Source: Achromobacter xylosoxidans
GTDB lineage: Bacteria; Pseudomonadota; Gammaproteobacteria; Burkholderiales; Burkholderiaceae_B
Direction: 5' to 3'
Assembly (NCBI RefSeq): GCF_001457475.1
Contig: NZ_LN831029.1
Coordinates: forward strand, 6,510,001 to 6,574,000
DNA length: 64,000 bases
The notes under the pieces are model-generated. The model was not told where the DNA came from. It saw only the letters and a list, made by a program, of their open reading frames with translations, and did no database searches. Below are positions 25,920-36,200 of the stretch, one piece after another (position 1 is the first letter of the stretch; every line of letters begins with the position of its first letter). The position numbers and the translations under genes are program-made.

Positions 25920-26056
25920 TGCATTCCCCCCAGCTTCGTCGATATCGACACTCCGTCCGGATTCATTCCTCGCACATGCATTTCCCAATCACCTTTTGGA
26001 ACAGGAGAATTTGATAGCCTCGGATCGTGTACACATCTACCGTCTGTATAGAGCAA
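25916..26056 (-). pseudogene. 46-codon C-terminal tail of a CdiA-type toxin
   Basis: After a TGA at 26057-26059 the frame runs LLYTDGRCVHDPRLSNSPVP then KGDWEMHVRGMNPDGVSIST and ends KLGGMQ. The terminal TGA overlaps the ATG of the immunity gene. The rest of the toxin is gone. The family could not be named. Confidence 0.6.
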
Positions 26057-26289
26057 TCAGACTAATCGGGGGTAGTGCGCGGGCGCAAGGAAATCTGCCC
26101 CTGCAAATATCAAACTTAACCTGGAAGTCATGCTTACCCGTGGTCACAGTAGCGTTTATCGCCAGCACACCGCAACACAACCGCGTTTTTTATTGCTAGA
26201 AGTCGGGAGGTTATATGGCCGTGGGCCGCATTTTCGACACACATACCCGCTCCAAATCGAAATCACATCGCTGAATCAGATTCAGCACC
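26057..26289. other. Gap between toxin tail and second immunity gene
   Basis: About 230 bp of mixed composition. No frame, RNA or repeat that I can support. Confidence 0.3.
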
Positions 26290-26736
26290 TCATTTTATAT
26301 TTTTCTTAAAATGCATCACCAAACCATCAAGATCTAGATACGCCACCGGCCCGAAGAGCGGATACTCTTTCGCAAAAAACTCATATACCGTAATTGAATT
26401 ATTTTTCAAAGCTGGTCTCATCGCAATAACATCCCCGGGCGCGATCAACCAATTCGTTCCAGGCAAATTCTCTCTAAAATGCGGTTCCAGCACCCACCGC
26501 AACTCTCCTTCATAAGTGGAAATCAAATTTCTCAAGGTCGCTATAACTCCTGCCTGTTCCTTTTGAAACCGAAAGGATATGTACGGAGGGAAGCTGGATC
26601 TATCTTCTATCTCAGAATGATCCTTCACCCACACATGAGGATATCTTTGCTGATATTTTCGCCATGCCAAAGGTCCCATTTTTTCTATGAAATTGAGAAT
26701 AATTCCTTCCCTGGCGGATATTTCATTTGAAATCAC
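26290..26736 (-). CDS. Orphan immunity protein, copy B of a paralogous pair
   Basis: 148 residues, GTG start at 26736 with AGAGG about 7 bp upstream. Shares AxEGxxLN, PLAWRxxQxRxPxxWVxDH, SSxPPxISFRF and FGPVAYxDLDGL with the gene at 25455-25919. No toxin remains upstream; instead there is a broken cdiA fragment. The two genes presumably arose by duplication or by capture of related cassettes with different toxins. Confidence 0.65.
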   Translation of the reverse strand: MISNEISAREGIILNFIEKMGPLAWRKYQQRYPHVWVKDHSEIEDRSSFPPYISFRFQKEQAGVIATLRNLISTYEGELRWVLEPHFRENLPGTNWLIAPGDVIAMRPALKNNSITVYEFFAKEYPLFGPVAYLDLDGLVMHFKKNIK

Positions 26737-26839
26737 TGAAGCCTCTTTAGCTACGTGGTGAAACTACTCTTGCCTAGCGACGACCCGATCAGCAAGCAGC
26801 AAGAACGCCCCGCCTTACGAAATGGGGCAGCATTACCCG

Positions 26840-27090
26840 CTTCCCAGTTCCCGCCACCTCATTACCCTAGGTGGCGCGGCGACCAGGCCCGACGCACCTT
26901 CGCTACCCGCAAACGTACTCCCACCGACTCCAGCCCAAACTGCGGACCGGCCTGCTCAGCGTACCACCTGCAGTTTTCAGGGGGCCACTGGCGAAGATGC
27001 GGCTCTTGCCGTTGACTATGTCGCCCGACAAGGTGGGCATTACCGCCGACGATGATCGTGCCAGCATCTCTCTGGCGATGCGTGTCTCAC
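26840..27090 (-). pseudogene. Degenerate fragment of a cdiA/fhaB filament region
   Basis: Two frames together recall a stretch of the main CdiA: DAGTIIVGGNAHLVG resembles DPAKIIVGGAATFTG, and after a one-base slip DIVNGKSRIFASGPLKTAGG resembles TVTNDKSRIVAGGTLSVAG. Downstream sequence is frameshifted and not alignable by eye. It has no start or stop context and is clearly not functional. Confidence 0.6.
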
Positions 27091-27290
27091 GCCTGATCTG
27101 ACTCACTTAGTAGAAGTGACATCCCAACGTAAATCAGCGAAAGCTGTATCGCACGAATGCAACTCAATCCCGCTCAACGGGAAGATATATATTTAAACCA
27201 ACAATCACCGTTTAAATTCACAGAAAGAATCTTGCCCGACATGACTTCTCGCCCGTTCAAACAGGAAGGATTATGGGGAAATCATAAAAA

Positions 27291-27869
27291 TCACCACCAC
27301 TTAGCAAAAGAATCAAATGAACTCTTAATTGCAGAAATATCATCGCTATCCAATGATGATTCATATTTCATTTCCGCGACCGCGCCGAAGACACTTTCTT
27401 TGCGTCGAAACCATCGAAGAACATCTCGACCAGATCCTTGCACAATTTCCAGAGAAAAAAGGCCATCCAAACTGGTCAAATGGCACGAAATGCGGCCCAG
27501 ACTGTGGTTGAATATATCGAAATCCTTACATGCGATCCATACCTCCCCGCGATACAGGAAAGACTCGGAAAACGCATTTGATTCGACCTCGAATTTAAAC
27601 TTCACAGATGGAAGGCGCTCATCGGTTTCGACGACATCAAGCGAAATTCTTATAGGCCGAGAGAATTCAATATCCATTTTTTCATCTTTGGAGGAGCATG
27701 AATAAGAACTGGATATCCTCCAGCATCCTGTGTCGGAGAGAATTTTAATTCCCAACCACCAATAAAAAAATTCGACGTGCTCGCCGGGGTTGATTATTTC
27801 CCGCAGGCAGCACGGCGGCCCGACCACGCGGAAGACACTGGCCGTGGCGCATTGATAGGAACCAGTCAT
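27291..27869 (-). CDS. Immunity-like protein next to a CDI cassette (up to 192 aa)
   Basis: Soluble protein with the core ILSDTGCWRIS, FSRPIRISLDVVETDERLPS, GEVWIACKDFD and a terminal DSFAKWW. I recognise the style of CDI immunity proteins but not a named family. It begins 8 bp after the 27878 immunity gene, so the two form a small array. The first 30 or so residues are encoded by GC-rich sequence unlike the rest, so the true start may be internal or the N-terminus may be chimeric. Confidence 0.6.
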   Translation of the reverse strand: MTGSYQCATASVFRVVGPPCCLREIINPGEHVEFFYWWLGIKILSDTGCWRISSSYSCSSKDEKMDIEFSRPIRISLDVVETDERLPSVKFKFEVESNAFSESFLYRGEVWIACKDFDIFNHSLGRISCHLTSLDGLFSLEIVQGSGRDVLRWFRRKESVFGAVAEMKYESSLDSDDISAIKSSFDSFAKWW

Positions 27870-27877
27870 TTGAAATA

Positions 27878-28381
27878 TTATTTTTCGAGTACGCGCATAA
27901 ACTTCTCGACGTCAACCACACCAACATCTCTATATTCGGAGTTCAGGCTTGAACCACAGATAAATCCGACACTGTTGCAATAAGCCGCATATATCGATCC
28001 TGCGTGGCAGTCAGGACAAAACACATCCAACGAAGGACTAGAAAGTTCGCCACCACACCACGAAATCAATGCCCCTCTATTGACAAACCAACGTAATGAG
28101 GCCTCAACACTCTCCTTCCAGCGTCCTTCTGTCGGCCATAAATTGATCTTCATTTCGAAAGAAAGGTTGCTTAAATCCTCCCCAACCCATTCACGCACCT
28201 TTATTTCAGAAAAATCGGCCCAGATACTTTTAAATGACGATATGTTCTTCGCCACATCAGACGAATACCCTTCTTTCCAGTAACCAAAAAATATCAAGCC
28301 AGGCACTTCTTCCTGGTATATCTCCCCTGAATTCTTATCTACAAATGTCCAATAGATTCCAAGACTCGCACTAGTCCTCAT
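27878..28381 (-). CDS. CdiI-type immunity protein for the frameshifted toxin
   Basis: 167 residues from the ATG at 28381, with GAGG upstream. A 30-codon longer frame exists only because it runs through the out-of-frame end of the toxin. The toxin reading frame that would give the conserved ending QQMRNFGL stops at a TGA overlapping this ATG (ATGA). The protein contains a Cys cluster (SWCGG, FCPDCHAGS) and no known domain. Immunity role inferred from position. Confidence 0.65.
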   Translation of the reverse strand: MRTSASLGIYWTFVDKNSGEIYQEEVPGLIFFGYWKEGYSSDVAKNISSFKSIWADFSEIKVREWVGEDLSNLSFEMKINLWPTEGRWKESVEASLRWFVNRGALISWCGGELSSPSLDVFCPDCHAGSIYAAYCNSVGFICGSSLNSEYRDVGVVDVEKFMRVLEK

Positions 28382-29550
28382 AGGCCAAAATTCCTCATCT
28401 GTTGGGCGGAGGGCTTGATTGCCGTAACAATATCCCCAGCCGCAATTTCCCAACATTTTCTTTTGCCACAAAGATAATCACATCAGCCCCGTTAATTTTC
28501 CTATAAAAGCCCTTTACCGCTTGCCCACCTTGACTCATAACATGATCGAAATTTTTTTCGGGATTTATCAAGATAACCTGTCCGATTTCCTGAAACGCTT
28601 GTCTGGCTGCTTTTGATCCAGAATTCGCTGTGATTATCCCTGCTTCGATCAAATGTCTAGCCGAATGATCTATTCGACCAATATTTGAAAGTGCTGCTCG
28701 CGCGGCGTCTTCGGAAAATCCTAGCGCGGCCTTGCCACCGATCGAGCCTCCAATCTTGCCAACATCGACCGCCTTCCCCGCATCGGCAAAAACATGCAGC
28801 GCCTGCCCGCCCTTCTTCAGCATCCCTCCAACAACAGGCACCAGCCCCAACGAAGAGAAGAACCTATTCGCCTCTTCGCCCGTCGCCGTCCGCCCCGTCA
28901 CCAGTTCATACAGCGCACTGGCGTTTGACACCCTAGGCGCGAGGTCTAGCACCGCCTGGGCAAGTGTGTCGGCCTTCTCTTTGGTCAGCTGCGGTTAGTG
29001 GCTGAGTATCAGCGCCACATCGTAGGCTGATGCCATACGATCCGCCCGATCAAAGCCCTCCTGGAAGCAGCTCGCGTTGGTGCCACAACAAATCGTCAGT
29101 CAATTCAGCTTTCAGCCGGCCAACCTTATCGCGGTTCATGTAGCGGCTGTTGTTCTCCAACTCGATACGTGCCGCGACCTGCGCGGCGCTGGCCACACTC
29201 GGATCGATGGCGGCGGCAATGCCGGCAACGATGCTGGTTATCAGATTGACCCGAGTCTGCTGATCTTCCGCGGACAGATTCTTACCACTATCCCCCTCCA
29301 GGCTTTCCAACAATTTGCTCAGTACCACCCCTGACAAGGCGCCCGCACCGCCCGCGCCGCATGATGCGGCCTGAGCGGCGGCTCCCGCGCAGCCAAGCAC
29401 GGCATGCAACGCCGCATGTCCAACCGAGCCTTCACCACCCAATTCACGGCTTAGCTCCTTAATCTGCGCCGCTCCAAGCGTTTGTAGGTAGTTGACGGTG
29501 GCAGCCTGGACAAACTGGCCTGTACCGCCCATTACGTTGCCACTTGCCGC
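28378..29550 (-). pseudogene. Orphan CdiA C-terminal module, frameshifted, with internal stop
   Basis: Starts in pretoxin sequence (GNVMGGTGQFVQAATVNYLQ; ARIELENN is the VENN-like site), then shifts frame at about 29070-29090 into TNASCFQEGFDRADRMASAY, meets an in-frame TAA near 28995, and continues as QLTKEKADTLAQAVLDLAPR. The toxin proper ends with HVMSQGGQAVKGFY and IIFVAKENVGK, then a one-base loss near 28446 shifts the frame; the other frame supplies IAAGDIVTAIKPSAQQMRNF, the ending expected for this toxin family. Three lesions make it inactive, while its immunity gene is intact. Confidence 0.75.
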
Positions 29551-29790
29551 TCAGCAACACTGGCGGCGATCGTGTAATGCCATGTGCCATCGCGAGGATC
29601 TGGCATCGCTTGAATCATAGGAGAAGCGGCCGGCACGGCAAAGGGCACACCGTGCTGATCGAAGAACACGACATTACCGCTTGCTGTTGCCAGTTGAAGC
29701 CACGCCGCACAGGGAAGATGTCCGATCCGCGTAGGCGCTTGACAGGTCTTTGTCGCGTTGTGCCGATATGCCTCCCAGCTCTAGCGCCAC
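29551..29790 (-). pseudogene. Second broken piece of CdiA post-VENN linker
   Basis: Reads QRDKDLSSAYADRTSSLC, then after a frame slip WLQLATASGNVVFFDQHGVP and DPRDGTWHYTIAASVAE, closely matching residues just after the VENN-like site of the main CdiA (RDEELASACVDRASSLC; LATASGNVVFFDRQGKP; DGTWHYTIAASVAEGL). It is joined directly to the start of the 29550 pretoxin fragment, so the order of CdiA segments is scrambled. A recombination junction lies near 29548. Confidence 0.7.
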
Positions 29791-29825
29791 CCCCGCCTCT
29801 CTAAGTCGTGTTCTCCATAGACATA

Positions 29826-30200
29826 TCACACAAAAGAAACATCCAATCTATCCACTTTCCACGAAACCATTTTTCCTTCCATAAAACCGTAATCACTCAA
29901 CAAAATATTGTCGCAAAACAACAAGCCACCAACATGTAAACACCCGGCACGAAGCTGGCCAACAATTGTGTATGAGTAGCCATCCTCCTGCCTTACGATT
30001 GCAGGATCAGCATTATTAATTTCGCGAACAACATAATCATCAAAAATCATAGGAAGGAGCTCCGCCTGATAGACTTTTCCAACCTCAAGACGATCGGGCA
30101 AATAGCTAGCAAAGCAGAGCAACCGATGGCCACAGACAGAAATTAACACCTCTTCTTCAATTTCCAAGCCAACAGCCTCAACAAGCACCGAATAGATCAT
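29826..30200 (-). CDS. cdiI: Cognate immunity protein of the resident CDI toxin
   Basis: 124 residues, MIYSVLVEAVGLEIEEEVLI onward, soluble and acidic. Its ATG overlaps the TGA of cdiA (ATGA at 30197-30200). In CDI systems the gene directly after cdiA encodes a cytoplasmic protein that binds and blocks the CT toxin. AT-rich composition is shared with the toxin end of cdiA. No named family recognised; function rests on position. Confidence 0.8.
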   Translation of the reverse strand: MIYSVLVEAVGLEIEEEVLISVCGHRLLCFASYLPDRLEVGKVYQAELLPMIFDDYVVREINNADPAIVRQEDGYSYTIVGQLRAGCLHVGGLLFCDNILLSDYGFMEGKMVSWKVDRLDVSFV

Positions 30201-33200
30201 CGGACGCTCCTTATGGTTTTATCTACAGAACTTCCATTCAACATTTTCCAGAAATTCTTACCGCTCTCCACATGAATTGTGGTAATTGCCCCATTGATGT
30301 TAGTACCCACAAACCCGAATTTTGCATCTCCACGAGCTGAGTTCCCCATAAATTGAACATAGCCAGTTCGAACCTCGCCCTTATACACATACAGAACCTT
30401 ATCCCCATTCTGCATGATATCCCTACCCACTTGTAAATACTCCGAGGATGTTTTCACCCCAAACTCGGCTCCGTGCTTCTGAAAATGACTAACTAGCTTG
30501 GCCTCATCAGAAAAACTTGCGATCTTTGCATTTGTCGTGACCCTTGCCGTAGTGGGTCCGAACATATTGCGGATGGTAGAGCCTATCCCACTCAACGCAC
30601 CACCGCCGCTATCAATCGCTAGTCCCTCTGCAACGCTAGCAGCAATGGTGTAATGCCACGTTCCATCGCGAGGGTCAGGTGTTGCCTGAATCATGGGAGA
30701 ATCAGCAGGCACCGCAAGTGGCTTCCCCTGTCGGTCGAAAAACACTACATTTCCGCTAGCTGTAGCCAGCTGAACTGCTGTTCGGCAAAGAGAAGAGGCA
30801 CGATCTACGCAAGCGCTCGCCAATTCCTCGTCGCGTTGCTGCGACATGCCGCTAAACTCTCTGGCTCGCTCACAACTCTCTGGATTTCCCGGACCGCAAG
30901 AAGCAATTGCGGCGTCGAATTGACGTTGTTCGGATGCCCTAAAACCTTCGGAGTTCTGCCCGAGATAATTATTCTCGGTCTCAATCTGGGCAGCCAGAGT
31001 CGCAATCGCACTATCTCCACCCAATGCTGCTGTGAGGCCCCCCACCAGACTAGCGACCAGATTGACGCGTGCTTCTTTCTGCTCGGCCGTCAACTCTTTC
31101 GCGTCTTGACCAGAGAGCCCCTGGATGAGGTTGTTGAGGACCACGCTCGCAGCCGCCCCTGCGGCGGCGGCACTACAACTGCTTCCTTGACCTGCAGCTC
31201 CAGCACAACCCACCAAGCCTTGTAACGCTGTCCGAGCCGCCTCGCTATTCAACGCATCAGCAATCTGCTTCACCTTGCCTGCGCCTAACGCCTGCAGATA
31301 GTTCGCCGCGGCGGACTGCAGGAATTGACCCGCGCTTCCAGTGACGTTTCCTCCCGCTGCGGCCGAAATTGCGGTCAACCCAATTCGATACGCGCCGTCC
31401 GGCCCCCATTTCGCTGCTTCGTCATACCGAGCCTTGAGATCTTTCTTTAGCGCAGGGTCGGTCTCGTCATCCATTGCCTTCCTGAGCGCATCAGCTTCTT
31501 TAGCCCGATTCGTCAGGAACTGCCCCGTCTGCCGACTGGCTTCCGACACGATCTCAAACCCCGCCTCAATCTTCTCCTTATCAAAAATCGGCTTCAGCGC
31601 ATTCAGCGTGTCTGACGATGTGTCGCGATTCAACGAAGCAATGGTTTCCGCGGCCGTCTTTCCCGTCAGCGCCAACTGACCTGCCTCATCGCGAATCTCA
31701 ATCTTCCCGCTGCTGATGGCGCTGTTGGTCGTCGAATTGGCTCTACCCGACGCACCCAGCGCGACGGGCACTCCCATGCCAACGCCACCGCTGGTCGTTG
31801 GCACCTTCGTCCCTGCTTCGGCTTTCGAGCCTCCGGCCACCTCCCCCTTGGAGGTGGTGCCCATGCCAACGCCGGTCTTCGAATCGCCCCAGCCATAGCC
31901 CCCACCCACCGCCACCTGGCTGGCCTTGTAGTCGGCTGTGTTCTTCAGATCCTGGACAACCAGGGTGCCGGTACTGACTCGGTTCAAGCCATCGATGACG
32001 GCTTGGTCCCCGCTGGCTATGACTCCGCCAATCAATGTCGTGTTGTTCTTGACGTCGACGATGAAACCGCCATTGCCCGCCTTCAACCCCGCCTGCTCGG
32101 TGGCGGACTTGAAGTCGCTGTTCATCTTGCCCTGCGAGACATTGGCGGACACGCTGCTGCTGCAATAGCCATATACGCAGATACTGGCGTTGATGCCCGC
32201 GCTTTGCTGCTTGGACTTATAGGTGCTGGTGTCCTGCAGCGTCTCGATGCGCAAGTTGTTGCCCACAGAAGCAATGATCTGGTCGGCCTGCCCCACCGCT
32301 CCGATAAGCGATGTGTCTCCACCAGACTGCAACGCCAGCGTATTCCCGGCGGTAACGGTTGTGTAGGTCCAACTGGTGTCCTTGCCATCCGCATAGCCGC
32401 GCGCGCCTCCTGCAGCAAGATTGACCACAAGGCCAAAGCCGTTGTTGCCCGCAGTCACCCCCACGCCGATGCTGGAATTCGAACTCTTGTTGGTTGTGTG
32501 CTGCTCGAAAGAGTTCTGGGCGGCCTGCAGCAAGATATCGCCATCAGCCTTGAGGACCGCGTTATTCCCGGCGGACAGACGCGAACCCGTCACGGTGATG
32601 TCGGAATCCTTGCCACCGCCTTTGGCGACGATGGTCAAGTCCTTGCCTGCCGCAACATTCGAGCCAGATACGGAAGTCGATTCCCGCTTGATGGTCGTTT
32701 GGCTCTTACTGCTGCCAAAATCGATACTGGCGTTGAAGCCGCCCGCCTTGTCCTTGGCCCCCATCACGGCATCGTAGGCATTGATGCCTGCCAGCCCGGT
32801 AGTCGCCAATGCAAGCCCCTGCATGACCTTGTTATCCGTCTTGCCGGCGGCCTCACCCATTCTTCCGGCAGTCTGCATCGCACTGACGACAGGGGTACTG
32901 GCGTTGATGCTGAAGCCAGACTGCTTGACCTCATGCACCTCGCGCTGGCGCATGGTGTCGGCCCCGCCAATGATGTTGACATCGCGCCCAATCATCGTGA
33001 TGTCGCCACGACGCGCCAGAATGTCGCTGCCCAGTACGTTCAACGACCCCGCCGCGTTGATCAACACGTCGCCTGTGACACTGCCTATCGTGCTACCGGC
33101 GGCCAGTCCCCGCTCGGTGTCCGTCCAGTCCGTGGTTTGACGAGATCCATAGCTCAGGCCGCCCATCGCCCCAAAACCCGATTTCTTGACCTTTTCGTAC

Positions 33201-36200
33201 TGGTACTCCTCCGACGTGTTCTGCGCTGCCACGATGTTGACGTTACGGTCAGCCGACATGACAAGGTCGTTCTGGGCTGCCACATTGGAGCCAACGACGT
33301 TCAGGTCGCGTCCGGCCATCAGCACTGCACTGTCGCCCGTGAAAGTCGAGGAAGCCGATGTTGTCCAGTCCGACTCGGTCTTGCGGTGTTCGCTCTTGCT
33401 CGACAGGAACCCGCGCTTCTTGTAATAGGTCTCGCTGTAGGCGTAATTGCTGTCGGTGCCGGCGACGACATTGATGTCGCGTCCCGCCCCCACGGCCAGC
33501 TGCTTGTCCGAGGTGACTTCGGCCGCGCGAGCGTTCACGTCCTGTCCGGCAATCAGCGTGAGATTGCCGCCAGCGACGATGCGCGATCCCACTTCGGTGG
33601 CAGACCGCATCTCGGAGCGATTCTTCTTGCCGTAGTCGTATGACTCGGCATACCGCTCCTGCTCGGTGGTCAGGTTGATATCGTTGCCCGCCTGGATACG
33701 CGCGTCACCGGTCGCGGCAATACCCGCGGCCTGCGCGTTGACGTCGCGCCCGGCTTGCACATTCAAGTCACCGGCGTCGATACGCGCCACGCCGTCGACC
33801 CGCGTGCTGCTGACCCCGCCGCTGGCGTTCGATTGCGTCGAGGCTTTCAGATTGACATCGCGCCCGGCGCTCAACGCGACCTTGTCGCCCTTGAGCAACC
33901 CCGCCAGATTCTCGATATCGTTGCGCGCCGCCAGGTTTACCGTCTTGCCCTGCATCGAGCCAACAGTATTGCGTACGTTCTCGGCCTCGACGACCAACGC
34001 GTTGCGCGCGCCGATGGTGCCGCTGTTATTGACGTCGCCCGAGGTGTTTATGCGCGTGTCGCGCCCCGCGATCAACGTACCGTCGCCACGCAGGTCGCCC
34101 GGCTTGACGGCAAGATATACCTGCGGCGTAAGCACCGTCTGCTGGCTTCCATCAGGCAGCGTGACCGTCTGTTCCACCAGCCACACAATGTCGCTGGTCA
34201 GGTGCCGCATCTGCTCTTCGGACAGGGCCGTCCCCACCGTCAGCCCGTATTGAGTGGCGAAGTCGGCGCCCGCGGCCAGCAGGGCCTTGTACTGGGATTC
34301 ATTGTCGGTATAGTCGCCGACGAAGCGTTGCCCGGTGGCCAGCATGATCTGCTCGGCGACCAGCTTCTGCTCATAGAAGCCGTCGCCCAGACGCTTGAGA
34401 ATGTGGCCGCTGTCCTGGTTGATTTTCTGCAGCAGAAAGTCGCTTGATACGGGTTGGCGCTGGCCCAGGAACCGGCTGTCGGTGGCGATCAGGTACGGCG
34501 CTTCCGGCGCCGTCATGACGCGATACAGGGTGTTGGTGGGAACCGTGGGCGGCAGGGTCACGACCCGAATGACCCCCTTGCCAGGCAGGCCGACCTCCAG
34601 GACCCGCGCGGGCGCCTGAATATTGGCGATGGCGCTGGCGCCTGGCGACCGATTGCCGGTCTGGGGCGGCGCGGTATTGCCGTCCGAGCTGGCCACGGCC
34701 AGTTCGATGCGCTGGGGCGCCACGACGTCCTTGTAGTCGGAGGTGCTTTCATTGCGATCCTGCCCTTTGCCGACCGTGCGCACTTCGATGCCTGTCCGCT
34801 CGATTGAACGGACACCTTCGGCGCCCACGTTGTTGATCGCGGGCCCCGCCACCGACAAGGTGCCACCGGCGACAATGCGGCTCTTGTCATTGGTGACCGT
34901 ACCGGTGAATGTGGCGGCGCCGCCGACAATGATCTTGGCGGGATCTGTCGACAAGGTGCGGCTTTCCATGACGACTTCCTCGACCTTGTAGTAGAAGAAG
35001 TTCTTGACCAACCTGCTGTTGAAGTCCGCGTTGAAGGCGTAGATCTTTCCCGCGAGTTCATCGTGGCGGGCCTTGTTCAGGGCCAGCGCCTGCTCGCGTT
35101 CCGGCGTCGATACGAGGCAAATCTGATTGCCGTTGCATTTCTGTTCCACCATGGGAGGAACAGCCACGGGTTCGGCGACATCGAACACGCTCCAGATGCG
35201 TTCGCCCGCCTTGTAGCGCGGCCCTCCTGGCTGGGTGGCGCAAGACCCGCCGGCGTCGCCGCCGGGTCCGTCGCAGACATATTGGTCGGGCAGCCACGCG
35301 GGCGGAATGGGCGCGCTGACGCCGGCCTTGCCCCGCTGTCCCTTGAAATAGTCGAAGGGCGGCCCGTAGCGCGACTCGGGGTATTTTGTGGACGGCAGCA
35401 ACAGGCGCCGCTCCGAATCATCCTCCAGGAACGTCACGGGATCACGGCCGCACAGTTCCGTCACGGCATCGCAGAGCCACAGCTTGGAGCCGTCCAGGAA
35501 CTCGGTGGAATTCTCCAGGCGGTAATACAGCTTGGGACCGCGGCCGACCTCCACCGTTTCGCTGGCAAAGTGCAGATTGCGGTTCTGGATACTGGCCGCG
35601 GCGATGTCTGCGTTGCGCTCGGCCTCGATGGTGGCCGATTCGTTGGCCAGCAGCGTCGCCTGCCCCGCCGCCTTGCCGGCGCCGTCCAGCGCGCCGCCGA
35701 TCCGCAGGTCGCCTGCCGCATAGATCAGCGCATGCTCGCGGTTGGTCAGCGTGCCCACGCCCAGGTCCATGTCGCCACGAGAGGCGATGACGGCGTTGGG
35801 CTCGTTCTGCAGCAACGGCGTCTGGATGCCGATGCGGTCGCCATAAATGCGTCCGGTGTTGACCAGGTTGCCGGCGGTGATGCGGGTGTAGCCGCCGTCG
35901 ATCAGGCCGGCGTTGGCCAGCAGGCCGCCGATGACCAGTTCGTTGTTGCGCACGGCAATCAATTCACCGCCCGCGCGGTTGGTGAGCGTATCCGCCGTTA
36001 TCTTCAGGTCCTGGCCCGAGTGGATCTTGCCATCGTTGTCCAGGCTGCCGGTCACGAGTTCCAGCGATGCTCCCGCGGTCAGCGCGCCACCCGTGTTGGC
36101 CAGGCGGGTGAAAGCCAGCGTGGCCTTGGCATCGGACGACACGTTGCCACGCGCGTTCTCGAGCGTGCCGGTGGTCAGCGCCAGGTCCTGTCCGGCGCCG

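Noticed and set aside
25920..25988. N-terminal extension of the 25455 immunity protein
   Set aside because: This DNA encodes the end of a toxin in another frame, ending LGGMQ and overlapping the internal ATG.
28382..28471. N-terminal 30-codon extension of the 27878 immunity gene
   Set aside because: The extension reads through the toxin C-terminus in the wrong frame; the ATG at 28381 has the ribosome site and the ATGA overlap.
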